Shown piece by piece: positions 45,320-57,190 of a stretch of DNA of 64,000 nt. The notes beneath the pieces are model-generated. The model had not been told where the DNA came from. It worked only from the letters and a program-made list of their open reading frames with translations, and did not search any database. The stretch covers positions 325,209,283-325,273,282 of the forward strand of contig OZ010791.1 of the NCBI GenBank assembly GCA_963932465.1, read 5' to 3'. The stretch is from Maratus speciosus. Taxonomy: Eukaryota > Arthropoda > Arachnida > Araneae > Salticidae. Every line of letters begins with the position of its first letter. The first letter of the stretch is position 1. Position numbers and translations under genes: made by a program.

Positions 45320-45990
45320 TACGCAATTGTTTAATTCCATTATTTATTTATATGTTTTACAAATTTAAAAACAGAAATGGTTTTATATTTTTTGCCATAA
45401 TTTATTAAGATAAACGTAAATGTCAATGTCATATAACGAATTGGCTTGAAATGTATCCACTAAAAGAATATGAAAGTAACAAGGCTAATTCTAAATTAAT
45501 CTCCTAAATATGACAGTGAGAATCAAAGAGCGATTATTTTTCTAATTCTCTCTGTTTCATTTTGTCATCTATTACACTTCTGCCATAAATCTCATGAACT
45601 GCCGTCATGTTGATCTTTAAATAAACTCAGATAGATTTAAAGTTGGATCTGTGCCTAGTAACATGACAATAAGCAGTTTGTTATCAGTGAAAGAGGAAAT
45701 TGAATTATAAAGGATAATTCCTCTTAAAAATAGTTAATAGACTTAAAATGATACAAACGGAAATAAGAAAAAAAATTCAAAAACTATATGTAATTATAGG
45801 AAAGTAAAGGCAACAAATGGTGTATGGATTTTATTGCGTCTAATTTTATTCAATTCATAAAATATATACTATTGGTCAATTTAATTACTTTCTATAAAAG
45901 CGGATTACAATACAAGAATTTTTGTAACATTGTTTTTGCAATGTATGTTTATTACGAAAGTAAGATTCTGATGCATGATTAATAAATGAC
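45320..45990 (+). repeat. module M copy f (closest to consensus)
   Basis: Landmarks in order: GAAATGTATCCACTAAAAGA, AAAGTAACAAGGCTAATTCT, TAAATATGACAGTGAGA, TTTCATTTTGTCATCTATTA, CTTCTGCCATAAATCTCATG, AACTGCCGTCATGTTGATCT, ACTCAGATAGATTTAAAGTT, GATCTGTGCCTAGTAACATG, CAATAAGCAGTTTGTTATCA, AGAGGAAATTGAA, ATACAAACGGAAATAAG and TGACAAATTTAAA. The minus-strand frame MTAVHEIYGRSVIDDKMKQ ends soon after. Its reality as protein is doubtful. Confidence 0.8.
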
Positions 45991-47002
45991 AAATTTAAAG
46001 AATACATATGATTTCTTTTCTCCAGTTCTAAGAACTATACATCGAGCATACACACAGCCTATTAAATATTCCCGTTTTTGCGTACATATTATAAATAAAA
46101 ATTTAATGTAATTAACTAGTAATATAAAAATACACAAGATTTTTGAGCAAACAACAAGATAGCTGCTTCACTTTACTCATGTGCAAACATTCCTAGAGAT
46201 ATATAAAGCGTGTTCCGCTTTCTACTAAGTAAATAGGGCAAATTTATAGTTACGTGAGGCAATGATGACAAATACTAGGGACATCATTAAAAAGTGCCCT
46301 AATTCTTTCATTATATAAAATATAAATACAATTAAATGGCTAAATATTTATTTAAATATGTTTTATGGATTGAGAAAAAAATATTTATAAATGTGCTGCA
46401 ATGGCAGAAAAAGCATTTTCTTTCCTACATGTGTGAATGGGGACATAGTGAGGAAATGATATTTATATTAAAAATGCATTTATCATATTTGAATTTCAGT
46501 AAACAAATAATTAGAATTTATATGTATTATTGATTAATATTGATAGTTTAAATCATTTTTTTTTCTTTTGTAATTTCAAAAATACGTCTTCAAGACCCCT
46601 GGGACATGAAATTGCCACTTTTCAGTGAATGATTCTTACACTCTACTTCTCAAATAAGTGTATAGCACATACGCTAACCATGAACTTTCATGACTCTAGG
46701 ATACCTTTATTTTTATGCTAACAAAACTGGGAAGGATAAATCTAAGATTATAAAATGTTGCGATTCAACATGTTCACATTTAGTCCTTCTTCTCATCATC
46801 ACAAAATAAATAAATATAGATAAATTACATTTAGATTGTTAGGAATAGTTGTCCTCCTTCAGTCCCTTTTTTTTATTTTTTATAGTAATGTTTTTTTGTA
46901 GTGCATACTTAACCTACCTAACCCAAATTTTATGCAAAACGTCATAAAAATGTTATTGTTATATATATTACTGATAATATGGAATTTTCATCAAAAAACT
47001 TA
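45991..47002. other. AT-rich spacer
   Basis: The 65-codon frame at 46336-46533 has no recognisable motif. Nothing else can be assigned. Confidence 0.4.
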
Positions 47003-47639
47003 CTGTCATTCAGGGTAACTCCGATCCGCTTTTTCTCTATTTCCATATGCCACATTCTTATTTTTAAAATATTATTGCAACTAGGGGCATAAAAGAGAAG
47101 AAATGATCCTAAATTATTGTATGACTGTCAAAAATTAAGGAATAATAATGATAAAAGTTATAAAAAATGAATTTTTAACCTGGTTCAAAGTTACCCAGCC
47201 ATTTAGGGTAACTTTGCACCATTTGATAAATATTATCTAAAATAATTCATTATAAAAAAGTATTATAATTAGGACCACATTGAACACCAAAAAATGTTTT
47301 CAGATATGTAAAGGCTCCGAATTTATATTTCCCAACATTCACAAGATTTGTATAATTTACGATATTACAAAAATTATCAGGCATAAGAAAAGTGGAAGAA
47401 GAAAACCATGAACATTTAGAAATAAAAAAAAACTGTTTATTGTTCATATAAAACATAAAAATACAGTGGAAAACAATTTTCAATGTTTATCTCAATAGCA
47501 TATCCATAGTTACAGTAATACATACTAGTAGTAGTACTATTCAAACAAGAATAAAAAATGTCGAATGTATGAAATGTCAAATTTGAGTAGCTCCGCCCCA
47601 GAATTACGCCCTTAAATGAATTTTATGCATTTTACACAT

Positions 47640-47915
47640 CCCTCATAGCATGCATGGTCACGGTGACGTCGTTGTGACGTCACTGTAAGTAAGTGAGGTC
47701 ACGTCACACCTGTGACCAAAATGCCACCACTCAGTGATGTCACATTGTGACTGAGATGTGAACTTCTTAGAAAACTTTTAAAAATTACGAAAATTCTTCA
47801 AAACATATTATATTTACATTACTGTAAAATTATATTTTTCTAGCAATTAAAAATAAATGTGACGTCATTGTTATGTCATTGCATGTAACGTACGTCACGT
47901 CACATATGTGACAAA
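47640..47915. repeat. GTCAC/TGACGTCA-rich cluster, left
   Basis: Many copies of GTCAC, GTGAC and the palindrome TGACGTCA occur within 275 bp, in two blocks (47652-47760 and 47860-47915). Mirrored by 55345-55645. Confidence 0.8.
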
Positions 47916-48364
47916 AAACCCCACCATATTGTAAGTCGTAGTATGACAAAAATATGAACTTTTAAAATCTTTGAAAATGAAGAGAAATATTTTAAACAGT
48001 ATTTTAAACAGTTCCGACTTACAGCGGCATAAGGAACGAAAATATATTAGTGCATAGCAAATGGTAAATTCTGTCACGAAAGGGGGGTGGGGAAACATAA
48101 TATATTAAATGCACGATACATGCATTAATAAACTAAATTTTCATGCTATATTTTATCAATTTGATATCTAAGACAGTGAAAGTATACTTTTTTCATGATT
48201 TCAATTTTATCTAGCATTGCAATTTAATATAATAATCCTTCACTGATTGTTATTATTATAAAAGTGTTTCTCGGAAAAATGGTACGTGCTGGAGCAATTT
48301 GGATAACATATTTAGAATTAGGAGTATTAAATCTGTACACTTTACATATTTAGTTTGCAGGAAG

Positions 48365-48420
<56 letters not shown>

Positions 48421-50259
48421 CAACCAGTGGTATTTGAAGCACTTCTGTGTTTTCAAACTAAAAATTTTCCATATGTTTTCCATAATAATCTACAGTTAAG
48501 TCTGCAGCTTTTAATGAGCACATAGAAAGAGTTTAGTCATAAATGCATTTCTTGCTTTATAATTTGCATTCAAGTCATATTTTTTCCGTTTAGTGTTTAA
48601 CTATTTTAAGTAACTATTTTTTCAAAAATTCTACTTCTTTCAGACTTTTTAAATAAAATTAACATTTTCCGAAAATAAAAGACATACACAAAATTTATGC
48701 AAAACGTATGATATAATTAATTATTCGTATTTCAAATTTGTATTTTAGAGATTTGACTTAAAAAAAAAGTTATTTTACAAATTGTTTTATTTTACAGAAA
48801 ACGTGTGAAACAAACTTTACCTTAAAAAAAGGCGTTTGGGAGTTCATTATTACCATTAAATTGATTTTGACACATTTTAAAAATTTAAACAACGTTTTAT
48901 CTAATAAACTCTAATTATGAATAATAATATTATTATTATTATTTACAAAAAAGAAACTTTACAATACAATTTAACACAAATATTTGGTACTGATAAAAAG
49001 AAAAGGTAAAATACATTGGAAAATTCTTCAAATAGAAAATTTTAAATAAAGACACTCTCATTGCGCATTTAAGTTACAAATCTATTGTATACTAAAACAA
49101 ATAAGCGGTAAAGAACCATCTGATCTGAAATCGTCTGCGTGAGATATAACAACAGAAAAATAAATAAGAATGACACGGGAAGCCGGGAAGTTACTTGACA
49201 GTTTAGAACATCGCCACTTCTACAACAGTTTTTTTAAGATAAGAGAATGACGGACAACCATTTTAGGATACACGGATATTATTATAGAAATATAAACGTA
49301 AGTCTTATTTAATTTAAATATTTTATTCCTGATGTGTTATGAGTTAAATTGTTTTATATTATATTAATAAGAGACTGGTCAGGCATTGTTTTCAGAAGCA
49401 AAATTTTCCTATTCGATAAGTTGAAGGAAAATATCTTAATCTGTCATCGCTTGAAAAAAAAAAAAAAAGCTGCGCAGAGAATGATTTATGATTACATTCA
49501 TAGGGAAATTAATGAAAATATTAATTTTCAGTTACTTGAGATTGAAAATGTGTTGAGAGAATGATTTGGAGGGGTTTTTTTTTCGACATCTTACAGTTTT
49601 CTGTTTACTAACACTTATAGATTATATAGATATTCAATTTTTATGATATTACGAAATTGTTTCAGATTGGAAATTAGCATTATACTGGGAAAATGTACTT
49701 TTGCATATTACAGTAGTGATACTTTTGAAAGAGTTTTTTTTTTAATGCTAAAAATATTTTAAATTATTTTTTAAATCCCAAATCTTCATACCAATGTTTT
49801 CAGATTTAACATTTGTCAAAATTATAAAATAATAGGAGTTCCTTATAACATATGGAAAGGTTTTTGAGATATTGTTAAATCTAATAATGCATTTAATTCA
49901 CCTATAGTAGTTTGTTGTTGTTTAATAGTACAACTATAAATACTAATTATTATTTTTAGTGTTTTTCAAATTCGTATATTTATTTTTTTAAATTGTATGC
50001 AAGCATTTTTTTTCTGTTTGCGATTTTAATCAAACATTTAATTATAGACATTTTGAATCGATTATTAAATTTTCTTCTATTATAAACTCATTTTCTACGT
50101 TTATGATACACTTAATTATTGGCACTAAAAAGTAAAATATTACATTTAAGCATTAAAATAAAGTGTTTTTCATGCCTGATAGGAAGTTATAGATTAAACT
50201 GCTTTAGTATATATATTTTTAAGTTCATATAATACAGGTACATAATATAGGACACAAAG
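47916..50259. other. AT-rich stretch with a 52-bp poly-T
   Basis: A poly-T tract of 52 lies at 48367-48418. Short ATT/TAA simple repeats occur near 48921-48943. The 71-codon frame at 49349-49564 is unrecognised. No gene can be supported. Confidence 0.5.
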
Positions 50260-52120
50260 TTGAAAAGTGCTTATGACTTCGGTTTGTCATCCGTCTGGTC
50301 GTCTAGCAGTCTGTCCGCGCTCTAACTCTCGTAAATATACTCGGATTGCCTGCAATTTGTGGATGTTATTGACGTTTACCATAGCACGGTCCCTATTTGT
50401 AATGAAGTTTGTAGCATGTTTATTTCATTTACAAGACAACCAAAAGTATTCCGTTACATTACGGCCTATGGGAAAAAAATCGCTTGAAATGATTTTTAAT
50501 GATTTTACGCACGCTTTCAAACAGAATAAAATTGATATGCATTTATGAAGCGCACTAAAATATGCATTCTGTTGACTATGCTATGCACAGAATAGTTATT
50601 ATTCATTTACAGGGCTAAAAAAGGAATTCCTATACATAATGATATAGGTGTGGAGGGAAGTGTTTGCTGCGTACTTTAATTATTTTAATTTGTTTCATAT
50701 ATAATGAAATTGATATAGATCGCTGATGTTTACATACTATAAATTATTTCATGTATAATACGAATAATACGTATATAGCATTTATAGGGACACATTATAT
50801 AAAATATTAGAGATATTATATTGTATCCGAAGTAGTGTACATTAGCGATGACGGCTGGAAATGCATTTTTAATTATGATATGCGCTTTTATGATTCACTA
50901 TATTTACGCATAGTATATGGTGTATATAAATGCTATAATTCCTATACAGGGCTACGCAAAAGTATTCGTATGTGTTACTGAGTATGGGCGCAAATTGCTT
51001 AAAGGTTGTTTTTAAATGACTTGTGCTTTTTTTTGTTGAACTGCATTTAATTTACCAAGAAATGTTTGTAGAATATAGATAAAATGAGATACAGGGTCAC
51101 GTAAAGAATTGGATGCATGGCCGTCTATAAATTATAATTTCTGGAAATATGATTTCAGCAGTTTTAAGAGTGTCTTAGTTTGAATTAAATTTTAACTAAA
51201 TAGTTGCGTGTAATAAAGATTCTAGGTAAACTACAGGGTTGTACAAAATTATTCAAGTATGTTTTCATATATTAGTATAAATTGCTGAAAGAGAATTTCA
51301 ACCTGTTAGGCGTTTTCCTGATAAACTAAATTTTCCTATTATATAGTATATATACACTGAAAAAAATGCGTACTCAAAATTGAGTAAAAAGTACACAATT
51401 TTAAATGCGTCACATACACAAAATTGCTCCGATACAATTGTACTCAAAGTTGAGAAAAACATGTACTAATTTTTTATTCCATGGTTGTGATCAAATATGA
51501 ATCGTTATGTACTGCCCCCCCCCCCCCTAAAAATTAAAGTAAAAATGTACTGACATTTATTTTCCGTTCAAAGTTATTAACAAGAAACGTTTAATTGATT
51601 ATTTATTAAGAAAAATAGCAAAATTCTTAACAAGATACTCAAATCGAATATTTTTATGACAAGAGCAATATTTCCAAGCACTTTAAATCATTTTAAAATA
51701 CTGTGCATACTTTAATATTTACATTAATAAACATCATTTATGCCGCCAAAATGAAATGATCCATTACAGGGCACAAAATTATTCGTTTGTTTGGGTTTGA
51801 TAACATGTGATGTTTCAAAATAGAGAAAGCATAGGTTCATTTTTGATCCAAAAATATTCAATTCGATATGAGTACATCTGTTTACTCTTTTTTGAGTACT
51901 TGATTTTTTTCAGTGTATGAACCTACAGATCAAATACAGGGCTGTTCAAAAGAATTGGAAAATATATTTGGCTATGGACGGTAACTGCTGAAATCAGTTT
52001 TTCAAATGTTTTATGCGTTTTCTAAAATGTTTACATAGTTATCTTATTTTCGTTATTTCTCTAAATTACGATATCATTTTAAAGCATTCAGGAAGTGTTG
52101 GAAAGTATTTTATAATCTAT
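50260..52120 (+). repeat. ACAGGG tandem array, period about 143 bp, interrupted by a MITE
   Basis: Begins with CATCCGTCTGGTCGTC..GTCTGTCCG, then units marked by ACAGGG...CAAAA.TATTC near 50613, 50947, 51090, 51233 and 51938. The last interval becomes about 142 bp once the 561-bp MITE at 51355-51915 is removed, equal to the preceding 143-bp steps. The unit interior has GG....AA.TGCT.AAA. and an AT-rich tail. The 93-codon frame at 50267-50548 lies in the first unit and is not a gene. It resembles the 60.5-61.1 kb element. Confidence 0.65.
51355..51915. mobile_element. MITE with CACTGAAAAAAA ends
   Basis: TA lies at 51353-51354 and 51916-51917. The left end is CACTGAAAAAAATGCGTACT. The right end, complemented, is CACTGAAAAAAATCAAGTAC. 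Both ends carry repeats of TACTCAAA..GAGTA. A C-run lies at 51514-51526. Non-coding Tc1/mariner-type MITE. Confidence 0.85.
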
Positions 52121-52549
52121 GCTTAACGCATGATTTTTCTTATTTGTTTTTCTATTTTCCAGATCAGTCATTTCCTATAAAACATAACAAATCTATTATC
52201 TCATATTCACAAAATACATTATATACGGGAATAAAAAATTTAAATAAATATTGCTTATCATACCGTTCTATAAATAATATTTGTATTAATATCCGTTAGA
52301 CTCCATGTTCGTATTTAATAAAGCAATAAAAAATAATAACACATTAAAAAAACTTACACACTCTAAATATCAAGCTTGAACTCAATGTCAAGTTTAGAAC
52401 TTAATAAAAAAATATGTCAGTTGATAAGCATGGTTTTTTAAGTGGAGAAATTAAAAATGTTTTAGAAGAATAGGGCACCAAAATAGCGATATTTTGCAAG
52501 TACGGTAAAAAGATAAGATTTTATATTTACAACAAAAGTTTTCTTTAAA

Positions 52550-52905
52550 ATTCATCGCAGTATTAATACTTAGACATTTTTCCAGAGAGAAACAATCGCC
52601 TTATATACAATATTTCAAATGAAAATCAAATTTCAAATTAATTTCTCAAAAGGCACAAAGGCCAACATAGTGAAAAAGATTCCATGCCGGGACTTGAACT
52701 CGAGCCGTCAGTATAGCACACTGACATTCAACCGACTAAACCACATGGAACGACACCCAGCCTGTAAAATTTCTCACTATTACATGTTGGCAAAGGTACA
52801 AACGCAGCACAAAATGGAATATTTATCGTGAGCCACCGACATGGGGTAAACACGAAACTTAATTATATCCAGCATCGATTGAAACTGTATAAACCCATTA
52901 ACGCC
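52550..52905 (-). repeat. tRNA-derived dispersed repeat, copy 1
   Basis: Minus orientation. The tRNA-like core is at 52680-52750, with acceptor TTCCATG pairing with the complementary CATGGAA, anticodon-like stem GTCAGT/ACTGAC around GTGCTAT, and box B GAGTTCAAGTCCC. It is preceded by TTTCGTGTTTACCCCATGTC and followed by TTTTTCACTATGTTGGCCTT and a tail with TTTGATTTTCATTTGAAATA. The same parts occur in the same order at 54930-55345. It is SINE-like with a long leader. Confidence 0.8.
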
Positions 52906-53060
52906 TGAATTTTTTTTTCAACTCAATATTGTGCTTAATTATAGTAAATGGTGTAAAATGAACGTAAAAAATAATAAAAAAATTCTCTTTGAAAAAATAT
53001 TTATTTAACATATAAAAATCTAAACGTCCCAATTTTGGGACACTAGGCACGAAAGGATAG
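52906..53060. mobile_element. piggyBac-like MITE fragment
   Basis: The left end CCCATTAACGCCTG follows TAAA, a changed TTAA. The right part carries ACGTCCCAATTTTGGGACAC and TAGGCACGAAAGG. The same hairpin and end sequence recur at 54511 and 54873. The boundary on the right is uncertain. Confidence 0.5.
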
Positions 53061-53180
53061 GGATTTTCTCCTTTACTGTCTAAGCATTATATCTATGTTC
53101 TATTCCATTTGATATGTTTCAAAAAGGTTATATATTATTCGGGTTATTATTTGACTATAAAAATTCTTTATTATTACTAT

Positions 53181-53250
53181 AGGGGGGGGGGGGGGTGGTG
53201 GAAATATCCCCTACCTCCCTACCCCCTACCCCCTACCCCCTACCTCCTCA
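53181..53250. repeat. G-run and (CCCCTA)n tract
   Basis: Fourteen consecutive G-rich bases (53181-53194) are followed by several units of CCCCTAC (53208-53244). Both strands can form four-stranded G structures. Flanks are AT-rich. Confidence 0.85.
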
Positions 53251-53327
53251 CCATTAGCCATTGGCATAGTAAAAATTTATACAGTAAAAATGTATAATAA
53301 TCAATAATTATTAATAGAGTATATATA

Positions 53328-53597
53328 CCGTATATACTCGCATATGCGCCGACCCATTAACTTTTGAATGCAAATTCTGCATAAAATCAAAAACTCGCGT
53401 ATGTCGACCTCCTAACTTTTTACTTCAATTTCGCACAAAATCAAACCAAAGATTTCACTTACTAATGCGAAGAATTAGTAAGTAAACAAAAACAAATCGT
53501 TGAAATTTTTTTAATAAGAAATTATTATTATTTGCATGTTTTATATATTATTTTATTATTTATACACATAAAAAATCAGACTTTTGCAGTATTCGAG

Positions 53598-53641
<44 letters not shown>

Positions 53642-53741
53642 CTCTTTTGACTTTTGTAATTGACTCGCGTATTAGTCTACATCCCAATTTACTTGCAGGA
53701 AATTGTCAAAAACTCTTCGTTTTACACACGAGTATATATGG
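53328..53741. mobile_element. MITE with CCGTATATACTCGC ends
   Basis: TA lies at 53326-53327 and 53742-53743. The ends are CCGTATATACTCGCATATGC and, complemented, CCATATATACTCGTGTGTAA. It contains two inner copies of ACTCGCGTAT..GTC and a 43-bp poly-T at about 53599-53641. A familiar dispersed type in animals. Confidence 0.8.
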
Positions 53742-53743
53742 TA

Positions 53744-53811
53744 CAGTAGAACTTCGATTATACGACCCTCGTGTAACCGGAACTCTGTGTAAACCGATGT
53801 CGATATTCTGA

Positions 53812-53843
<32 letters not shown>

Positions 53844-54216
53844 CACATTCCTTGTGTATGCACGTGTTCCTTTCCAAACCACGAGTAGATATAAGCATTT
53901 TGGATCCCCTTTCTTCGAATTCCATTGAAATTAGCTTGAGCTCCCACAAGATCCGATCCCGGAATAATTATACTCTCCCCCCCCCCCCCCCCTCCTCCCT
54001 TCTGTGTACACTTCCCTGTTCTAAACAAATAAAATTCTTTTCATGTATAATTTAGTTTATATATTTATTAAGCAGTTCAAATAGTCCTATTAGCAGTTCG
54101 ATTACGATGTTGCATATTAAACTAGGTGATTATTGATAAATTCTCGATTATCCGGATATTTGATTATCCGCTGTCGGTTCGGCCCCCAATTTCGTGGGAT
54201 AATCGAGGTCCTGCTG
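53744..54216. mobile_element. pogo/Tigger-like MITE sharing a TA with its neighbour
   Basis: TA lies at 53742-53743 and 54217-54218. The left end is CAGTAGAACTTCGATTATAC. The right end, complemented, is CAGCAGGACCTCGATTATCC. A second inner motif GATAATCAAATATCCGG supports the Tigger type. It begins exactly at the TA that closes the previous element. Confidence 0.85.
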
Positions 54217-54510
54217 TATATATTTTAATAACCTCAGGATGTCAAATACTAAACTAGTACAAAACATAACGGTATGATATAAATTTTTACTAAGCCAATA
54301 GCTATGGGTGGTTAGTGGTGGGTGTCTTGTTCTTGAACCGAGTCCAGCCCCTGTTCCCTCTATAGTAGTAACAAAGAATAGCCAAATAATAATCCGAATA
54401 ATAATTTTATAACCAAATAATAATCCGAATGGTATGTAACCATTTTGTATCAAAATGAATGGCAGAAAACATACACTTAATGCATAGACTGTAACGTAGA
54501 AACCCCCTAC

Positions 54511-54906
54511 CCATTCGTGCCTAGCGTCCCAAAATTGGGACGATATATAAAGGTTCAAATTCGAACAAAAAAATAGAAATCTGAAAAAATGCAAAAATAC
54601 GTATTCTAAAATAATGTTTCGTCTTATAAATAACACCACTTATAAAATGATTGATAAAAAAATAAAAGAAATATCTTACTTTTTCTTACGCGCCATTTTA
54701 TTTCAAGAAAATCCAACTTTGCGCTACAACAAACATTTATTTCACCTTTTTATTCTTAAAAATGCACTGCTATTTATGGATAAATATTGAAAAAAAAACT
54801 ACTAAAGATATATTTTACTAAGTTTTGAAAGAATATCTTAATTCAATTTGTAATGGGGATTTTTTTAAGAAAGCGTCCCGAAATTAGGACGCCAGGCACA
54901 AATGGG
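54511..54906. mobile_element. piggyBac-like MITE
   Basis: The left end CCCATTCGTGCCTAGCGTCC and right end (complemented) CCCATTTGTGCCTGGCGTCC are inverted repeats containing the hairpin GTCCCAAAATTGGGAC (GTCCTAATTTCGGGAC on the right). TTAA follows directly on the right (54907-54910). The left TTAA is not conserved. CCC ends with TTAA are the piggyBac signature. The long minus-strand frame at 54639-54148 overlaps this and the preceding MITE by chance. Confidence 0.65.
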
Positions 54907-54910
54907 TTAA

Positions 54911-55345
54911 TACTTGGAAATTTTTCCAGGGAGAAACCTTCGCCTTGCATGCAATATTTCAAATTAAAATTGCCTTTTAAGCAATTAATTTGAAATTTGA
55001 TTTTCATTTGAAATATTGTATGCAAGGCGAATGGTTCTCTCTGGAAAAATTTCCAAGTATTAATATAATTTCAATCAATACTGGATTTAATTAAGTTTCG
55101 TGTTTGCCCCATGTCGGTGGTTCACGATAAATATTCCATCTTGTGCTGCGTTTGTGGCCTTGCCATCATGTAATAGTGAGAAATTTTCCAGGCCGGGTAT
55201 CGTTCCATGTGGTTTAGTCGGTAGAATGTCAGTGCGCTATACTAATGCCCGGGTTCGAGTCCCAGCATGGAATCTTTTTCACTATGTTCGCCTTTGCGCC
55301 TTTTAAGCAATTAATTTGAAATTCGATTTTCATTTGAAATCATCA
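54911..55345 (+). repeat. tRNA-derived dispersed repeat, copy 2 with inverted tail
   Basis: The tRNA-like core is at 55203-55272 (acceptor TTCCATG/CATGGAA, 7 of 7; T arm CCGGG-TTCGAGT-CCCAG with one mismatch). The leader begins near 55095 (TTTCGTGTTTGCCCCATGTC). The 3' tail (TTAATTTGAAAT.CGATTTTC) is followed by the GTCAC cluster. Upstream, 54911-55060 holds two tail copies in inverted orientation, forming a hairpin around about 54985 (CTTCGCCTTGCATGCAATAT with its complement). Confidence 0.75.
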
Positions 55346-55645
55346 TAGTGTTTATGACAAGTTCGTCACAAATGACACATATTTCACAAATTGGTCACAG
55401 TGTGACTTCAAAGCATTGTCGCTTTCGTCACAGTTTCGTCACAAAAATAATGCCAAAATAGTCACAAATGACACACTTTTCACAAATTTGTCACACCGTG
55501 ACTTCACAGAGTGGTCACAATGTGACGTCACAAACGACCTCTAAAACGGTCATAAAGACTTCGCATTCTAGTCACAATGACGTCACATCGACTGTCACAA
55601 AATCACAGTGTGTTCACAACGATGTCACCATGACGTCACCATGCC
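55345..55645. repeat. GTCAC/TGACGTCA-rich cluster, right
   Basis: Begins with two tandem units of about 96 bp (starts near 55366 and 55462, each GTCACAAATGACACA...TTTCACAAATT.GTCACA), then scattered TGACGTCAC copies to 55640. Mirror of 47640-47915. Confidence 0.8.
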
Positions 55646-56875
55646 TTACAGGATATTTGTGAATGTTCACTTTCGGCATTTATATAAAATATACGTTCAA
55701 ATATGGGAAATTGTTGACAGTAGCACCTATAATCAGTAAATTATAAACATCAGTATAATTTTGAGCAGGGTCAAAGTTACCCTGAAAATGTGGTAAAATG
55801 TCAGTGCCTTCTTATTTTACATTTTATTAACTATTAATAAATAAATAATCACAAAATATTATCACATTTACGACATTTAGACAATAATATGTCTGATAAA
55901 TGAGTATATTATCACTTATATGAAAATTTAATTGGATTACAACAACTTCAAAACAGCATTGAAAATTAACATGAAAACAGTACTTCACAAAAATATTTAG
56001 ATAATGCATTTAATTGCGTATAATGTTGCTAATTTATTTTCTAAAATAAAGAGTAGAAATTCCAGTTTAGAACTTTGCCAACAGAGCACAGTTCTGTAGC
56101 TTATTTAGTCTTTTGAAATGAAAAATATTGAAATTTAGGCGGTGGTGCAAAGTTACACCCCATGGTTCAAAGTTATCCTGAATGACCGTAATGATTTCGG
56201 CCATTTATCCCGGACCTCAGGGTTAGACACCCAACCTGAGAGAGAATAGATGCTCCATTCATAAAAGAACAGTAATCATAATAAGCATGTGTAATAGGGT
56301 GGATCGAAAAAATCTAAATATTTACAACCGAAATGTAATAGAGCCGAAAAGTTCCCGTTTGTAATAAAGAATAAATTCGTAAAATATTATACCGATCGGT
56401 AAATATCTTTAACCGCCTGAAATAAGCTAAAGTTTCAAAAAATCGCAAAAATATGTTTTTTTCAATATATTTTTTTTAAATTATCCAAACATACGAATAC
56501 AATTTCTAAAAGAATGCAATAACTACATGAAGATATAAGAAATGTCCCGGTAATTGTTTATTATGATAAAATCATATATTTTACTGCCGCAAAAGGACCA
56601 TATTTTTTTTTTAAGTAAAAATTTCAAATTTTCAGTTTTTCTAAATTTTAATAAATTTTATAATACGTGAAGAAGTAAATAAATTTACTTTATATCTATT
56701 AATATTTCATAAATTTTGTTAACTATTTGCCATAGACTGCAAAATAAAAACGGTAATCATTCATTGTCCTTGACGATCGTTTCATCTACTGCTGTTTTAC
56801 TGCATATCATCAGTTCATATACCACAAATCACAAAAATGATATAAAATGAACAAATTATTTTCGCATTTAATTAA

Positions 56876-57190
56876 TTAAAATACAGAGATGTTTAACCTA
56901 AACGGACTAAATAAACTTAAAATGAAGAAGTATTTAAAGTAAATGAATTTTATAATATGACTTGCTTTTAAATAAAGCAATTGTTCCTCGAGTGACCGAA
57001 ATTTATCATATGTGACCCTCATTCTGTTCTGATCCACAAAATTTACCAGCACTTCAGTGACTAATTCCAAGCATATTTCTACTGGTTGCGTGGGACAAGG
57101 AAAGTTATAATAGCTGGTATCTTTAATCGAATATTCTAAATTCACCAGCGTTATTAGATCGTCAGTCGATAGACAAACCGTAACAGGTGG
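56876..57190 (-). pseudogene. C-terminal fragment of the unnamed transposon protein, left arm
   Basis: The minus-strand frame reads PPVTVCLSTDDLITLVNLEY, SIKDTSYYNFPCPTQPVEIC, LELVTEVLVNFVDQNRMRVT and YDKFRSLEEQLLYL before a stop. PCPTQPVE..LELVTEV corresponds to the PCHTQ.VERCVKLVTEAS motif and thus to PRHTESVKMCVKLVTETSNK in the relic at 194-445. The upstream 'PP.....LS.DDL' also fits that family. Function is unknown. Confidence 0.65.

Larger units (their letters stand above)
47003..56188. mobile_element. possible 9.2-kb TIR-bounded composite element
   Basis: TA lies at 47001-47002 and 56189-56190. The left end is CTGTCATTCAGGGTAACT. The right end, complemented, is CGGTCATTCAGGATAACT. Mirror features continue inward: a GGGTAACTTTG site about 210 bp from the left end and 420 bp from the right end, then GTCAC/GTGAC-rich clusters at 47640-47915 and 55345-55645 with a related sequence (ATGGT.ACG..GGTGAC.TCGTT). 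I find no transposase. Alternatives are two related MITEs in opposite orientation, or a large element emptied and reused by later insertions. Confidence 0.5.

Noticed and set aside
48256..48499. Frames with poly-Lys or poly-Phe
   Set aside because: They are translations of the 52-bp poly-T tract. The same applies to 26317-26724 and 53584-53811.
54148..54639. 163-codon minus-strand frame, one of the longest in the window
   Set aside because: It overlaps the end of a Tigger-like MITE and the start of a piggyBac-like MITE, is rich in F/I/L from AT-rich DNA, and has no family motif.
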